Origin: Arthrobacter sp. GMC3
Lineage (GTDB): Bacteria; Actinomycetota; Actinomycetes; Actinomycetales; Micrococcaceae
Length of the DNA: 64,000 bases
Reading direction: 5' to 3'
Assembly: GCF_002929305.1 (NCBI RefSeq)
Contig: NZ_PJIO01000009.1
Location: 1-64,000, forward strand
In this document: one piece after another, positions 39,132-47,936 of the stretch
Numbering within the stretch: position 1 is the first letter of the stretch
How the letters are laid out: every line of letters begins with the position of its first letter
The notes under the pieces: generated by a model
Told to the model about the DNA's origin: nothing
Databases searched by the model: none
Seen by the model: the letters and a program-made list of their open reading frames with translations, nothing else
Position numbers and translations under genes: made by a program

Positions 39132-40070
39132 TTATGAGCTTGGCCGGGCGGCGGTCACATCCGAATAGATGTCGGGCTCCAAATAGATCATCGTGGCAAT
39201 GGGCACGGCGCTGCGCACGCGCTTCTCGGCGGCGTCGATCGCCGCAGCAATCTGAACTCCGGTTTCCGACTCCGTGACGGCAATCTTTGCAGCCACCAAC
39301 AGCTCCTCCGGGCCCAGGTGGAGCGTCTTGAGATGGATGATCCGGCTAACACCCGGGCCAACCAGGGCAGCCTCGATGGCCCGCACGTCCTCGACGGTGG
39401 CCGATTCGCCCAACAGGAGCGATTTTGTTTCAAGTGCCAGAATCACCGCCACACAGACAAGCAACACGCCGATCAGTCCGGTGCCCAGGGCGTCCCAGAG
39501 ACCGTTGCCGGTGGCAATGGTCATGCTCACCCCGAACAGGGCGAAGACCAGGCCCAGCAGCGCCGCCGCATCCTCTAGGAGGATCACCGGCAGCTCCGGT
39601 GCCTTGGCAGTCTTGATGAACTGGCCCCAGCTCTTGGACCCGCGGGTGACGTTTGATTCCTTGATGGCCACCGTGAAGGAACGGCCCTCCATAACGATGG
39701 CACCCACCAGCACAACCAGCGGCACCCATGCCCACTGCGGCTCCATCCCGTGCGGGTGCTGCCACTTCGAATAGGCCTCGTAGAGGGCGAATACGCCACC
39801 GACGCTAAAGAGGATGATCGAGACCAGGAACGCGTACACGTACCGTTCGCGGCCGTATCCAAATGGGTGCTCGGGGCTGGCCTGGCGTTTGGCCCGCTTG
39901 CCACCCACCAGCAGCAGGAGTTGGTTGCCGGAATCAGCCAGCGAGTGGATTGATTCGGCAAGCATGGAGGAGGACATGGTGAGCAGGTAGGCCAGAAACT
40001 TCATGGCCGCAATGGACAAATTTGCAATCAAAGCAGCGACAATCGCCCTGCTCCCGCCTTCATGAGACAC
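39132..40070 (-). CDS. cation diffusion facilitator family transporter
   Basis: A 312-residue CDF protein, from GTG 40070 with GGGAAG five bases upstream. Helix 2 holds SIHSLADSGNQLLLLVGG (metal-binding His/Asp), then the signature HPFGYGRERYVYAF, and helix 5 has LLEDAAALLGL with another Asp. The C-terminal soluble domain is short. It exports Zn, Fe, Mn or Cd by proton antiport; the metal cannot be told. A longer in-frame start lacks a ribosome-binding site. Confidence 0.9.
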   Translation of the reverse strand: MSHEGGSRAIVAALIANLSIAAMKFLAYLLTMSSSMLAESIHSLADSGNQLLLLVGGKRAKRQASPEHPFGYGRERYVYAFLVSIILFSVGGVFALYEAYSKWQHPHGMEPQWAWVPLVVLVGAIVMEGRSFTVAIKESNVTRGSKSWGQFIKTAKAPELPVILLEDAAALLGLVFALFGVSMTIATGNGLWDALGTGLIGVLLVCVAVILALETKSLLLGESATVEDVRAIEAALVGPGVSRIIHLKTLHLGPEELLVAAKIAVTESETGVQIAAAIDAAEKRVRSAVPIATMIYLEPDIYSDVTAARPSS

Positions 40071-40160
40071 GGTGGCTTCCCCTCGCGATCCTCGACCCAG
40101 CGGTCTCGGCAATGGACGATTTGTCCACCGATGAGATATTACAGTCCCGGGTCCCCGCAC

Positions 40161-40185
40161 CGGAACACCCGGAGCCGGGTGTTCG
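40161..40185 (-). terminator. hairpin between the SpoU methyltransferase and CDF genes
   Basis: GAACACCCGG (40163-40172) and CCGGGTGTTC (40175-40184) form a perfect 10-bp stem with a minimal loop in the 146-bp gap. No U-tract follows, so it is a weaker terminator call. Confidence 0.5.
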
Positions 40186-40216
40186 CTACAACAACGCAAT
40201 CACCGATGGCGTTCGT

Positions 40217-41128
40217 TTAGTTGGCCCGGCGCTGCGCCCTGGCGCTTGCGTACAGGCACACCGTAGCTGCGGTGCCTAGGTTTAACGATTCGGCGGATCC
40301 GTACACGGGGACTGCTACCCGGTGGTCAGCTAGGGCTTTCTCCTCGCCGGCGAGGCCCTGGGCCTCGTTGCCGAACAGCCACAGCGTGGGCTCCTCCAAC
40401 GCGTACTGGGAATCGGGAATCTCTTGTTCGAACGCCCTGGCCGCGCTTTCATCCTGGAGCAGGTCCAGATTCAGTTGGCCATAGCCGTCAGCAGCAAGTA
40501 CACCGAGCCCGGCGGCCTTGGCCGCGGCCACCACATCGGCCAGTTCAACGCCCCGGACCACCGGCAAGTGGAACAGCGATCCGGCCGTGGACCGCACGGC
40601 CTTGGGGTTGTAAATGTCAACACTGGAATTGGAGAAGATGACGGCGTCGGCACCGGCAGCATCGGCGGCACGCAGCACTGTTCCGGCATTGCCAGGATCC
40701 CTGACCTGACACAACATGGCGATCAATTTGGGTTTCGCGGCTAGAACTTCTGAAAGCGGCACGTCAACAAAGTTGCATACGGCCACCACGCCCTGAGGCG
40801 TGACGGTGTCGGTCATGGCCGAGAGCACCAAGTCGCTGGCGACGCGGATGTGAAGTTTGGAGTCGCGGTGCTCCGTCAGTTCAAGCAGTTCGGGGTGGCG
40901 CTTGAGGCACTCGACCGACGCATATACCGCTTCAACGATGGGGCTTCCGCCAGCATCCATGCATTCTTTGTGGGCCTGCAGCGCTTCACGAACAGCCTGG
41001 GGGCCCTCCACGAAGAACTGTTCACGCTTTAAACGGCCCGAGCGCCCGGCCAGCTTCGCAACGTCCCTCACTCGATCTGCTCGAGGATTTGTCATTGCAT
41101 CTGCTGGCGGGCGCCCGGGTTCACTCAT
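40217..41128 (-). CDS. TrmH/SpoU-family RNA 2'-O-methyltransferase
   Basis: A 303-residue SPOUT methyltransferase. The N-terminal substrate-binding domain has FFVEGPQAVREAL. The knotted domain has motif 1 LCQVRDPGNAGTVLRAADA, motif 2 LWLFGNEAQGLA and motif 3 AESLNLGTAATVCLY. The family methylates ribose in 23S rRNA or tRNA; the exact site is unknown. It follows rplT, its common position in actinobacteria, which supports an rRNA target. Confidence 0.92.
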   Translation of the reverse strand: MSEPGRPPADAMTNPRADRVRDVAKLAGRSGRLKREQFFVEGPQAVREALQAHKECMDAGGSPIVEAVYASVECLKRHPELLELTEHRDSKLHIRVASDLVLSAMTDTVTPQGVVAVCNFVDVPLSEVLAAKPKLIAMLCQVRDPGNAGTVLRAADAAGADAVIFSNSSVDIYNPKAVRSTAGSLFHLPVVRGVELADVVAAAKAAGLGVLAADGYGQLNLDLLQDESAARAFEQEIPDSQYALEEPTLWLFGNEAQGLAGEEKALADHRVAVPVYGSAESLNLGTAATVCLYASARAQRRAN

Positions 41129-41190
41129 GCTTAGGACTTTAGCAGTCCGCGGCTATGAATACGGAACCAGAGGTTCCGGCAAAAAGGGTA

Positions 41191-41574
41191 TTACTTGGCA
41201 GCCGGTGCAGAGGTATCTGCAGGCAGGGCAGCCTTGGCGATCTTGACCAGTGCAGCGAAGGCACCGGCGTCGTTGACGGCCAGGTCGGCCAGCATGCGAC
41301 GGTCAACCTCGATCTCAGCAGCCTTCAGGCCCTGGATCAAGCGGTTGTAGGTCAGGCCGTTGGCGCGGGAAGCAGCGTTGATACGCTGGATCCAGAGGCG
41401 ACGGAAGTCACCCTTGCGCTTGCGACGGTCACCGTAGCTGTACACAAACGAGTGCAGCAGCTGCTCTTTGGCCTTACGGTACAGGCGTGAACGCTGTCCG
41501 CGGTAACCCTTTGCGCGCTCAAGAACAACCCGACGCTTTTTGTGGGCGTTTACAGCCCTCTTCACACGTGCCAC
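41191..41574 (-). CDS. rplT: 50S ribosomal protein L20
   Basis: 127-residue L20, with [31 protein letters not shown] at the start and the conserved [20 protein letters not shown]. It binds 23S rRNA early in assembly and, in other bacteria, represses its own operon. A short hairpin (41161-41177) lies downstream. It is the third gene of infC-rpmI-rplT, 109 bp behind rpmI. Confidence 0.99.
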   Translation of the reverse strand: MARVKRAVNAHKKRRVVLERAKGYRGQRSRLYRKAKEQLLHSFVYSYGDRRKRKGDFRRLWIQRINAASRANGLTYNRLIQGLKAAEIEVDRRMLADLAVNDAGAFAALVKIAKAALPADTSAPAAK

Positions 41575-41683
41575 GTGCGTACTCCTTCAAGTTTTAAAGA
41601 TCCCAAGCCAATCAAGCCAGGGAAGGCTTTGATGAAATGGTTTTACGACCCGGATCGGGCCAAAAACCGATTGACTTGCGAAA

Positions 41684-41878
41684 TTAGATTCCGAGCATCT
41701 TTTTGATGTTGCGGATATCAGCCTTGGCGACCAAGAGGTCACCCTTGAGGCGGCGCTTCAAGCTGGAAGGCTTGTGCTCCAGGTAGTGGCGGCGGTTGGC
41801 CTGCTGGCGAACGAGCTTACCGGAACCGGTGAGCTTGAATCGCTTCTTTGCACCACTGTGTGTCTTCATTTTAGGCAT
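41684..41878 (-). CDS. rpmI: 50S ribosomal protein L35
   Basis: 64-residue L35 with [35 protein letters not shown] and the C-terminal [11 protein letters not shown]. The start is ATG 41878; the frame continues upstream without conservation. Ribosome-binding site GGAGACAGG precedes it on the minus strand. Confidence 0.98.
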   Translation of the reverse strand: MPKMKTHSGAKKRFKLTGSGKLVRQQANRRHYLEHKPSSLKRRLKGDLLVAKADIRNIKKMLGI

Positions 41879-41985
41879 GAGGACCTGTCTCCTTACGTAT
41901 CCACCGGCGCTGCCTGTGGTTCTCTTGCAGCGACTGGTTGGGTCACTGTGGGGGTGTATATTCACCGCTGAATAGTGAAAATACC

Positions 41986-43113
41986 TTATTCAGCTGAGTC
42001 TGTGGTTTCGACTGCGGTCTCGCTCTTTGCAGAGGCGGTCTTCGCAGCCGGTTTTGCTGCAGCTTTCGCTGCGGGCTTGGCGGCAGGCTTGGCTGCAACC
42101 GGCTTCGGCATCGGCTTGGGCATCGGGATCGGCTTGGCGGTCACCGGCTTAGGCGCTGCAACAGGCTTGGCGGCAACGACGGGCTTTGCGACAACCGGCT
42201 TTGCCGCGGCCGGAGCCTTGGCGACGGGTGCCTTGACCGCAGGCTTCACGGCGGCGGGAGCCTTGACGGCTGCCTTGGCTGCGGGGGCCTTTGCCACGGG
42301 GGCGGGCTCGACGGCGGGTGCAGCAGCCTGGGCCGGTGCGCTCACCGTTGCGATTTCCTCCGCGACGGCAGGTGCCGGCTCGACTACCGGCGCAACGGTT
42401 GTGTCCAGAAGCTCGACGACGGTATCGCCTTCGCCACCGGTCAACTGCAGACCCGCAGGAAGCAGATCCGCCAGGGACTGCGTCATGGGTGCCTTGTTGT
42501 CGCGGTCAACATCAACGCGGGCGGTGCCATTGGCAACGGCCTCGTTGTGCGCCTTGGCGTCTGCACGCTGCTGGTTGCGTCGGGCTTCAGCCTTGGCCTC
42601 AGCCTTGTTCTTCAACGGGCCAATAACCATGACCATGTTGCGGCCGTCAATACGCGGGCTCGACTCGATGATGCCGACCTCGGCAACGTCTGCGGCGAAC
42701 TTCTGGAGCAAGCGAATGCCCATTTCGGGGCGCTGCTGCTCACGTCCACGGAACTGGATCATGGCCTTGACCTTGTCACCGGCACCGAGGAACTTCAGCG
42801 CATGTCCACGCTTTGTCTCGTAGTCATGGGTGTCGATCTTGAGGCGGAAGCGGATTTCCTTCAGAACGGTGTTCGTCTGGTTCTTCCGTGCTTCACGCGC
42901 CTTGACGGCGGCCTCGTACTTGTACTTACCGAAGTCCATCAGTTTGCACACCGGCGGCTTAGCCGTCGGTGCTACCTCAACCAGATCCAAGTCTGACTCA
43001 GCGGCAAGACGAAGGGCATCCTCAATGCGGACAATCCCAACCTGTTCGCCTGCTGGCCCAACCAACCGCACCTCAGGGACGCGGATACGATCATTGATGC
43101 GTGGCTCGCTAAT
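41986..43113 (-). CDS. infC: translation initiation factor IF-3 with long C-terminal extension
   Basis: From ATT at 43113 the protein has 375 residues: [20 protein letters not shown], then the IF3 N-domain and the C-domain ([33 protein letters not shown]). AGGAG lies seven bases before the ATT. The rare AUU start is the known autoregulatory feature of infC, since IF3 rejects non-standard starts. A GTG 14 codons later would cut off conserved residues. After about residue 190 comes a low-complexity Ala/Pro/Lys/Val tail of roughly 185 residues, seen in some high-GC actinobacteria. A 280-nt structured leader lies upstream. Confidence 0.95.
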   Translation of the reverse strand: MSEPRINDRIRVPEVRLVGPAGEQVGIVRIEDALRLAAESDLDLVEVAPTAKPPVCKLMDFGKYKYEAAVKAREARKNQTNTVLKEIRFRLKIDTHDYETKRGHALKFLGAGDKVKAMIQFRGREQQRPEMGIRLLQKFAADVAEVGIIESSPRIDGRNMVMVIGPLKNKAEAKAEARRNQQRADAKAHNEAVANGTARVDVDRDNKAPMTQSLADLLPAGLQLTGGEGDTVVELLDTTVAPVVEPAPAVAEEIATVSAPAQAAAPAVEPAPVAKAPAAKAAVKAPAAVKPAVKAPVAKAPAAAKPVVAKPVVAAKPVAAPKPVTAKPIPMPKPMPKPVAAKPAAKPAAKAAAKPAAKTASAKSETAVETTDSAE

Positions 43114-43396
43114 GTGTAACTCCTGTTGAGTCTAAAAAGTGAACACCACCAGCAACGGAAGAAGGCCCCCCATTGCTGATGCAATCGGAGGCCTCGAGAG
43201 AGTTGGTGCCTGCATCCGTCAATCACGGGGTGCGGCCCGCCTTCACATGAAAGGCGCCAACCTGAACCAGACAACGCCATTGCTGGGTCGAAAGGTGGGA
43301 GAGGACTCCACTTGCAAACTGAATGCGTAGAAAATCACGGGGTTTTCGCCCCGTTCAAGTAACAGCACTCAGTCGGTCTGTGACAAGCTTAGCAGT
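43114..43396 (-). ncRNA. infC-rpmI-rplT leader with alternative hairpins
   Basis: A 283-bp region without a gene between infC and the divergent DUF1844 gene. On the minus strand it has an early hairpin ACGGGG/CCCCGT (about 43336-43354) followed by GATTTT. CCAGCAATGG-type segments at 43277-43286 and 43170-43179 can each pair with CCGTTGCTGG at 43149-43158; after the latter comes a short T-run. Competing pairings before a T-run look like an attenuator. Some bacteria control this operon by L20 or by attenuation; no known actinobacterial leader class is claimed. Confidence 0.55.
43358..43388 (-). promoter_or_regulatory. possible infC promoter
   Basis: Minus strand: TTGTCA followed after 17 bp by GTTACT, upstream of the first leader hairpin. 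The -35 is good and the -10 is poor. Confidence 0.4.
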
Positions 43397-43804
43397 ATGA
43401 GTACCTCAGATAATAATTCGGACACCCGCCACAGTTTTGACGCCACCGCCGAGGACGCGCACGGCCACGCCGACGCCGCCTCCGAGATGCGCGATATTGC
43501 CGAAGTTCCCGCCATCGAGGTCATTACGACGGCGGCCGTTCACCTCATGAGCGCAGCAGCGGTCAAGTGCGGCCTGGCCGCAGGCCCGGACGCCGAGGAA
43601 CTGAAAGACCTGGATGAGGCCCGCAAGCTGATCACGGCACTGGCCGGATTTGTCACGGCCGCCGCACCGGAAATCGGCAGCCAGCACGCCGGACCGTTGC
43701 GCGACGGCCTGCGCTCCTTGCAGCTTGCTTTCCGCGAAGCCTCAACCATCCCCGACGCACCGGGCAAGGGCCCGGGCGAAAAGTACACCGGAGCCGTCAA
43801 CTAG
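43397..43804 (+). CDS. DUF1844 protein
   Basis: A 135-residue acidic protein. The N-terminal 30 residues are Asp/His/Ala-rich and variable. The rest, VITTAAVHLMSAAAVKCGLAAG to GPLRDGLRSLQLAFREAS, is the DUF1844 domain, which often sits next to infC in actinobacteria. Function unknown; cytoplasmic. Divergent from infC. Repeat copy C begins right after its stop codon. Confidence 0.88.
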   Translation: MSTSDNNSDTRHSFDATAEDAHGHADAASEMRDIAEVPAIEVITTAAVHLMSAAAVKCGLAAGPDAEELKDLDEARKLITALAGFVTAAAPEIGSQHAGPLRDGLRSLQLAFREASTIPDAPGKGPGEKYTGAVN

Positions 43805-43863
43805 TCCCCACTCGCTCCCACCACTCGCTTCGCTCGCGGCGGGTCCCTCGCGAGCGTGGGCCC
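43805..43863 (-). repeat. dispersed ~59-bp GC-rich repeat, copy C
   Basis: Starts at the base after the DUF1844 stop. On the minus strand it begins GGGCCCACG and ends GTGGGGA, with the core GAGCGAAGCGAG; the GCGAAGC in it can form a very stable small hairpin. It is more diverged from copies A (462-519) and B (19103-19161) than these are from each other. Confidence 0.6.
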
Positions 43864-43882
43864 AACGCGCCTCCGTTTGCCC

Positions 43883-43940
43883 GTGAGTGCGCACATAACG
43901 TGAGTAAAAGCACCACAACTCACGTTATGTGTACACTCAC
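43883..43940. repeat. 22-bp inverted repeat between convergent genes
   Basis: Arms 43883-43904 and 43919-43940 match at 20 of 22 positions, loop 14 bases. The arms begin GTGAGTG and contain ATAACGTGAG. It lies just before the terminator at 43978-44022, so it is not needed as the terminator itself. Confidence 0.7.
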
Positions 43941-43977
43941 CGCGCTCGGGCTGCGGCGACGGCAAGTAAACAGATAC

Positions 43978-44022
43978 AAAAAGTAGGGCCCGGTTCGTGA
44001 TTCGAACCGGGCCCCACTTTTT
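43978..44022. terminator. bidirectional terminator between DUF1844 and MFS genes
   Basis: A 12-bp GC-rich stem (43986-43997 with 44003-44014) is extended by A5/T5 arms after one unpaired base on each side; loop TGATT. It fits intrinsic termination on both strands. Confidence 0.88.
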
Positions 44023-44031
44023 GCCATCAGG

Positions 44032-45354
44032 CTAGACCGGGTCCGGTTCGCCGATGAGATCGTCAAAGTCGTCCGAGATGCCGGAGCCGTTCCGGTTTCG
44101 AATCACCCGCTGTGCCAGCAGACCAGCCACGGCCAAGGCGCCAGCTATGACACCGATGATCACAAATCCGGCCCATGGCCCGATGCTGTCAATCATGGCC
44201 CCGGCGAACGGTGCGCCCATGGCGCTACCAATGGTCATGGACGAGCCATACCAGCCCATGGCTTCCCCACGACGTCGTTCTTCCACGAGGTCCGCAATGT
44301 GTTCGGCACTGGAGGTCAGCACGGGGGCGCACAAGAGGCCCGGGAGGATGGAGAGCAGGCCCAGGGTCCATGCGTTCGTGGCGAAGCCCATGGGAATAGT
44401 CAGCACAGCCATGATGCCGAGCAGCCACAAGGGGTTGATGGAGCGCTTGAGCGCACCGTAGATCAGGCCACCGAGCAACGAGGCCCCGCACCAGAAGAAG
44501 AAGACGATGCCCAGCTCGCCTACCTGGTCGTTGGCTCGCAGTACAGCCACCATGCCAACATCGGTACCCGAGAGCACCAGCCCGGCCCCCAAGGAGGCAC
44601 CCAAGACGGCAAGGACAGCAAGGTTGACCCACGACAAATTGTTGCGGGTTCGTCCCCAGAACCTGCCAACGGCATTGCTGGATACCGTGGTAGTTCCTTC
44701 GGAAATCTTCAGCGATCCGTTGTCAGCGACTGCCTTCGGTTTAGCATCCACTTCCACATAGGCACCGGGTTGTCCAGTGCGGGTGGGCGGATTTGTCCAC
44801 ATCAGCAGGAGACCAGCAAGGGCCGAGGACACGCCGATGATGACCAGACCAACCACCGTGTGGATGGTGGTCGCCAGCATCACGCCGGCTGCCGGACCCA
44901 CCATAAAGGTCAGCTCGGAACCCATGGAGTCAAGCGCATAGGCTGAGCGGCGCTGGTCTTGGGGAACCATCACGCCAAGGGCCTGGCGAACCACCGAGAA
45001 GATCGGCACGGCAAAGAGCCCGCCAATCACGGCAGCCACCACCAGCAACTGATAGTTCAGGAACGGAGCCACGGACCAAACCACGACCTCGGCAATGACC
45101 GAGGGAATAAGGGCCCGTCGCAGACCATAAATATCAACCTGACGTCCACGCCACGGAGCACCGACGGCCATGCCGATGGTAATGGCAGCGGCCACCCCGC
45201 CGGCGGCGGTGTAGGACAGCCCCATGGTTTGCACCACGTGCAGCGTCAAGAGCACCCCAGCCGCGGCATGCGGGATCCGGGCGACCATTGCTATCAAAAT
45301 CAGGCGTCGCACGGAGGCGACCGCGAGGATCTCGCGGTAGCTGGCAAAATTCAC
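44032..45354 (-). CDS. MFS transporter
   Basis: A 440-residue protein from GTG 45354, with about twelve helices and a long central cytoplasmic loop (PPTRTGQPGAYVEVDAKPK). The pattern GVAAAITIGMAVGAPWRGRQVDIYGLRRALIP holds the MFS loop 2-3 motif. Cargo unknown. A longer in-frame start (ATG 45393) would place a perfect 12-bp palindrome inside the coding region; the palindrome is better explained as an operator in front of the GTG start. Confidence 0.85.
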   Translation of the reverse strand: MNFASYREILAVASVRRLILIAMVARIPHAAAGVLLTLHVVQTMGLSYTAAGGVAAAITIGMAVGAPWRGRQVDIYGLRRALIPSVIAEVVVWSVAPFLNYQLLVVAAVIGGLFAVPIFSVVRQALGVMVPQDQRRSAYALDSMGSELTFMVGPAAGVMLATTIHTVVGLVIIGVSSALAGLLLMWTNPPTRTGQPGAYVEVDAKPKAVADNGSLKISEGTTTVSSNAVGRFWGRTRNNLSWVNLAVLAVLGASLGAGLVLSGTDVGMVAVLRANDQVGELGIVFFFWCGASLLGGLIYGALKRSINPLWLLGIMAVLTIPMGFATNAWTLGLLSILPGLLCAPVLTSSAEHIADLVEERRRGEAMGWYGSSMTIGSAMGAPFAGAMIDSIGPWAGFVIIGVIAGALAVAGLLAQRVIRNRNGSGISDDFDDLIGEPDPV

Positions 45355-45364
45355 GTCAAAACTT

Positions 45365-45390
45365 CTCTCTTGTGATCCATCACAAGAGAG
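45365..45390. promoter_or_regulatory. perfect 12-bp inverted repeat, candidate operator of the MFS gene
   Basis: CTCTCTTGTGAT (45365-45376) and ATCACAAGAGAG (45379-45390) flank CC. It lies 11 bp before the proposed start at 45354. Size and symmetry suggest a dimeric repressor site, perhaps MarR, TetR or GntR type; no regulator is adjacent. Confidence 0.5.
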
Positions 45391-45414
45391 CATCAGGGCT
45401 ACGCTGCGATGGTG

Positions 45415-46305
45415 TTAGGTGGTGGGGCTGGGGTGACGCAAACGTACTTTGACCGAGTCAACTGCCTGGGCAAAGTATTCATTCCCGGCCCAAGAATTCT
45501 GCAACGCGCCAAGGATGCTTTCTACGGCCGGTTGATCGAGCCCTGGCAGCAAGGTGATGGTGACGGCTAGTTCGGGCCCGGCACCGCCCCCGGCTACTAA
45601 CCGTCCAGACGGTTCAGTTTTTTTGTCCCACAGGGATTCTATGCCCTGCCCCGCTGCAGCGGAAATATCAACCACGGCGGGATTACCTAGTGCAGTAACA
45701 GAGTCCCGGAGCACCTGCGCAACCGTGCTGTCGGAGTAGCTAGGAACCCAATTCTGCTGCTGGGCAAGGGCCCACATGGCGGGCCGGCGCACCACGAAGG
45801 GACGTTCCGAGCCGGGATCCAAAACCAGCAGTTGCGCTTCCTCAGCAACCGCGGACAACGCGGCCCGGGCCGCGTAGACAGCCACGGGCCGGGCCTCCGG
45901 GTGCCAGCGCGTCAGAGCATCTGAATGGGTAAAGACCGGCAGTGCGCGCCTGCCGTCGGGCGCCTGAACGGTCACCAGCGCCATGTCCGACTCCTTGTCG
46001 GAAACGAGTCCGTTCTCCCCCACAGTTTGTTCCGCCAGCTGGGCCACGATCGGAATGAACACCCGGATCGTCGCCAGCGAGGCAACTACGTCCGTTTCGG
46101 CACCGGATCCGGCAACCAATCGTGCAACCGCCTCCGTGAAAATCGGGTCGGCGGCGCCGTCGTCCTCGTCAAAATTGTGGTACTTTTCCCCGTCAGGCAG
46201 CGCCCTCCCGGACCATGGCTGGCCGGCGGAGTCAGTCCTCCCACCGGCTCCAGCCAAGGCTGCTGCAATGTGGGCCGGCAACTGTTTCTTGGGCGCGTCA
46301 GTCAT
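45415..46305 (-). CDS. SseB-family protein
   Basis: A 296-residue protein in which DMALVTVQAPDGRRALPVFTHSDALTRWHPEARPV is the SseB N-terminal domain core. Gly/Ala-rich flanks surround it. In actinobacteria SseB proteins usually follow priA, as here with a five-base gap, so it is in the histidine operon. Function in these organisms is unknown. Confidence 0.85.
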   Translation of the reverse strand: MTDAPKKQLPAHIAAALAGAGGRTDSAGQPWSGRALPDGEKYHNFDEDDGAADPIFTEAVARLVAGSGAETDVVASLATIRVFIPIVAQLAEQTVGENGLVSDKESDMALVTVQAPDGRRALPVFTHSDALTRWHPEARPVAVYAARAALSAVAEEAQLLVLDPGSERPFVVRRPAMWALAQQQNWVPSYSDSTVAQVLRDSVTALGNPAVVDISAAAGQGIESLWDKKTEPSGRLVAGGGAGPELAVTITLLPGLDQPAVESILGALQNSWAGNEYFAQAVDSVKVRLRHPSPTT

Positions 46306-46310
46306 GGTGG

Positions 46311-47051
46311 TTAGCGGCGGCCGGCCACGTCGAGAGCTTCAGGCAGGGTGAATTTGCCCGCGTAGAGGGCCTTGCCGATGATGGCGCCTTCGACGCCTTC
46401 GCCCACCAGTTCGCGCAGCACGCGCAGGTCTTCGAGACTGGAGATTCCCCCCGATGCCACTACCGGCTTGGAGGTGCGGGCACACATCTCGCGCAGCAGT
46501 TCCACGTTGGGTCCGCGAAGCGTGCCGTCCTTGGTGACGTCCGTGACAACGTAGCGGGCGCAGCCGGCGTCCTCGAGGCGGGCCAGCACCTCCCAGAGGT
46601 CCCCGCCCTCCTTGGTCCAGCCGCGGCCGGCCAGCGTGGTGCCGCGCACGTCAAGTCCGACGGCGATTTTCTCGCCAAAGCGCTCGATCACCTTGGCGGT
46701 CCATTCCGGGTTTTCCAGGGCGGCCGTACCCAGGTTCACACGGCCGACACCCAGTTCCAGAGCGCCTTCGAGGGAAGCGTCGTCACGGATACCGCCGGAA
46801 AGCTCCACCTTCACGCTCAGCGACTCCACTACTTCACGGAGCAGCGGCAAGTTCGAGCCACGGCCAAAAGCGGCGTCCAAGTCCACCAGGTGAACCCATT
46901 CGGCGCCGTCGTTCTGCCAGTTCATGGCAGCCTCAAGCGGTGAGCCGTAGCTGGTTTCCGAACCAGCTTCACCTTGGACAAGGCGCACTGCCTGGCCATC
47001 GGCAACATCAACGGCGGGCAGCAATTCCAGGATGGGGGCTGTGGTGGTCAT
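46311..47051 (-). CDS. priA: bifunctional HisA/TrpF isomerase PriA
   Basis: A 246-residue TIM barrel. In actinobacteria one enzyme performs both the ProFAR isomerase step of histidine and the PRA isomerase step of tryptophan synthesis. [15 protein letters not shown] with the first catalytic Asp, [12 protein letters not shown], and [14 protein letters not shown] with the second catalytic Asp are seen. Whether it is bifunctional depends on a trpF being absent elsewhere, which I cannot see. It follows hisH and a small membrane gene. Confidence 0.93.
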   Translation of the reverse strand: MTTTAPILELLPAVDVADGQAVRLVQGEAGSETSYGSPLEAAMNWQNDGAEWVHLVDLDAAFGRGSNLPLLREVVESLSVKVELSGGIRDDASLEGALELGVGRVNLGTAALENPEWTAKVIERFGEKIAVGLDVRGTTLAGRGWTKEGGDLWEVLARLEDAGCARYVVTDVTKDGTLRGPNVELLREMCARTSKPVVASGGISSLEDLRVLRELVGEGVEGAIIGKALYAGKFTLPEALDVAGRR

Positions 47052-47099
47052 GAGGTCCTCAACGTGATTTGTGAATGGGTAAGTACTGCGTGGGAGCCG

Positions 47100-47255
47100 T
47101 CAGGCGGAAAGCGTGAACAAGTACGCGGCCAGCAGTGCCAGGACGGCAAGAAAAGCAAAACTAATGGGAATCCAGCGCGGCGACTTTTGCTGGTAGAACG
47201 TGTAGCAACCGCCAATGAGAAGACCTGCAAGGGCCATGAGAAGCAAGGACCACAT
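47100..47255 (-). CDS. 51-residue membrane protein in the his operon
   Basis: The frame MWSLLLMALAGLLIGGCYT, then FYQQKSPRWIPISFAFLAVLALLAAYLFTLSA in two parts, has two hydrophobic segments joined by a short basic loop (QQKSPR). The ATG at 47255 directly follows the hisH TAA, and AAAAGG in the hisH end serves as its ribosome-binding site. It is too short for many annotation pipelines. The operon position and clean hairpin-like two-helix design suggest a real gene; function unknown. Confidence 0.7.
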   Translation of the reverse strand: MWSLLLMALAGLLIGGCYTFYQQKSPRWIPISFAFLAVLALLAAYLFTLSA

Positions 47256-47936
47256 TTAGCGTGCACCTTTTCGCAGAGACTTGACCCAGTTGCGGAGCAG
47301 CCGAGCACCTGCGTCGCCGGACTTTTCCGGGTGGAACTGTGTGGCACACAGGGGCCCGTTCTCTACCGCGGCAATGAAGGGGGCACCGTGTTCGGACCAG
47401 GTCACCATGGGCGGCTTCATTTTGGGCTGAGCAACGTCGAAGTCCCACTTTTGCACACCATAGGAGTGGACAAAGTAGAAACGTTCGGCCTCGACGCCCT
47501 CGAACAACATGGACCCTTCGGGCACCGTAACCGTGTTCCAGCCCATGTGCGGGACAACGTCGGCGGGAAGCAATTCAACGGTTCCCGGCCACTCCCCCAT
47601 GCCATTTTCACGCACGCCGTGTTCCACACCGGCGTCGAAGAGCACCTGCAGGCCAACGCAAATACCTAGGACTGGGCGCCCACCGGCAACGCGGCGGCCG
47701 ATCATGCGCAGGGCATCGACACTTTTCAACTCGGACATGACTGAACCGAAGGCGCCCACACCAGGAACCACTAGCCCGTCGGCGGTCAGCACGTCATCCG
47801 GTTTGGCACTGAGAGTGACCTGCGCACCCGCACGCTCCAAGGCGCGAACAGCCGAACGGACATTGCCGGAACCGTAGTCAAGAACGGTGACGGTCGGTTG
47901 GTGTGCTTCGGGGGCGCCGTGCGTTTCGGTGCTCAC
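47256..47936 (-). CDS. hisH: imidazole glycerol phosphate synthase glutaminase subunit
   Basis: A 226-residue class I glutamine amidotransferase giving ammonia to HisF. The nucleophile Cys is in [11 protein letters not shown]; the catalytic His/Glu pair lies in [32 protein letters not shown] starts the conserved part after a 14-residue tail. ATGA overlap with hisB. hisF is not in the window. Confidence 0.96.
   Translation of the reverse strand: MSTETHGAPEAHQPTVTVLDYGSGNVRSAVRALERAGAQVTLSAKPDDVLTADGLVVPGVGAFGSVMSELKSVDALRMIGRRVAGGRPVLGICVGLQVLFDAGVEHGVRENGMGEWPGTVELLPADVVPHMGWNTVTVPEGSMLFEGVEAERFYFVHSYGVQKWDFDVAQPKMKPPMVTWSEHGAPFIAAVENGPLCATQFHPEKSGDAGARLLRNWVKSLRKGAR

Noticed and set aside
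41161..41177. Strong terminator behind rplT
   Set aside because: The 7-bp hairpin has its T-run before, not after, the stem on the minus strand, so it is only a weak candidate and was not listed.
43072..43113. infC starting at the GTG at 43071
   Set aside because: It would remove the conserved [14 protein letters not shown] segment; the ATT at 43113 has a proper AGGAG site and is the known type of infC start.
43978..44022. tRNA-like TTCGAACC element
   Set aside because: It is the stem of a symmetric terminator; no cloverleaf can be drawn around it.
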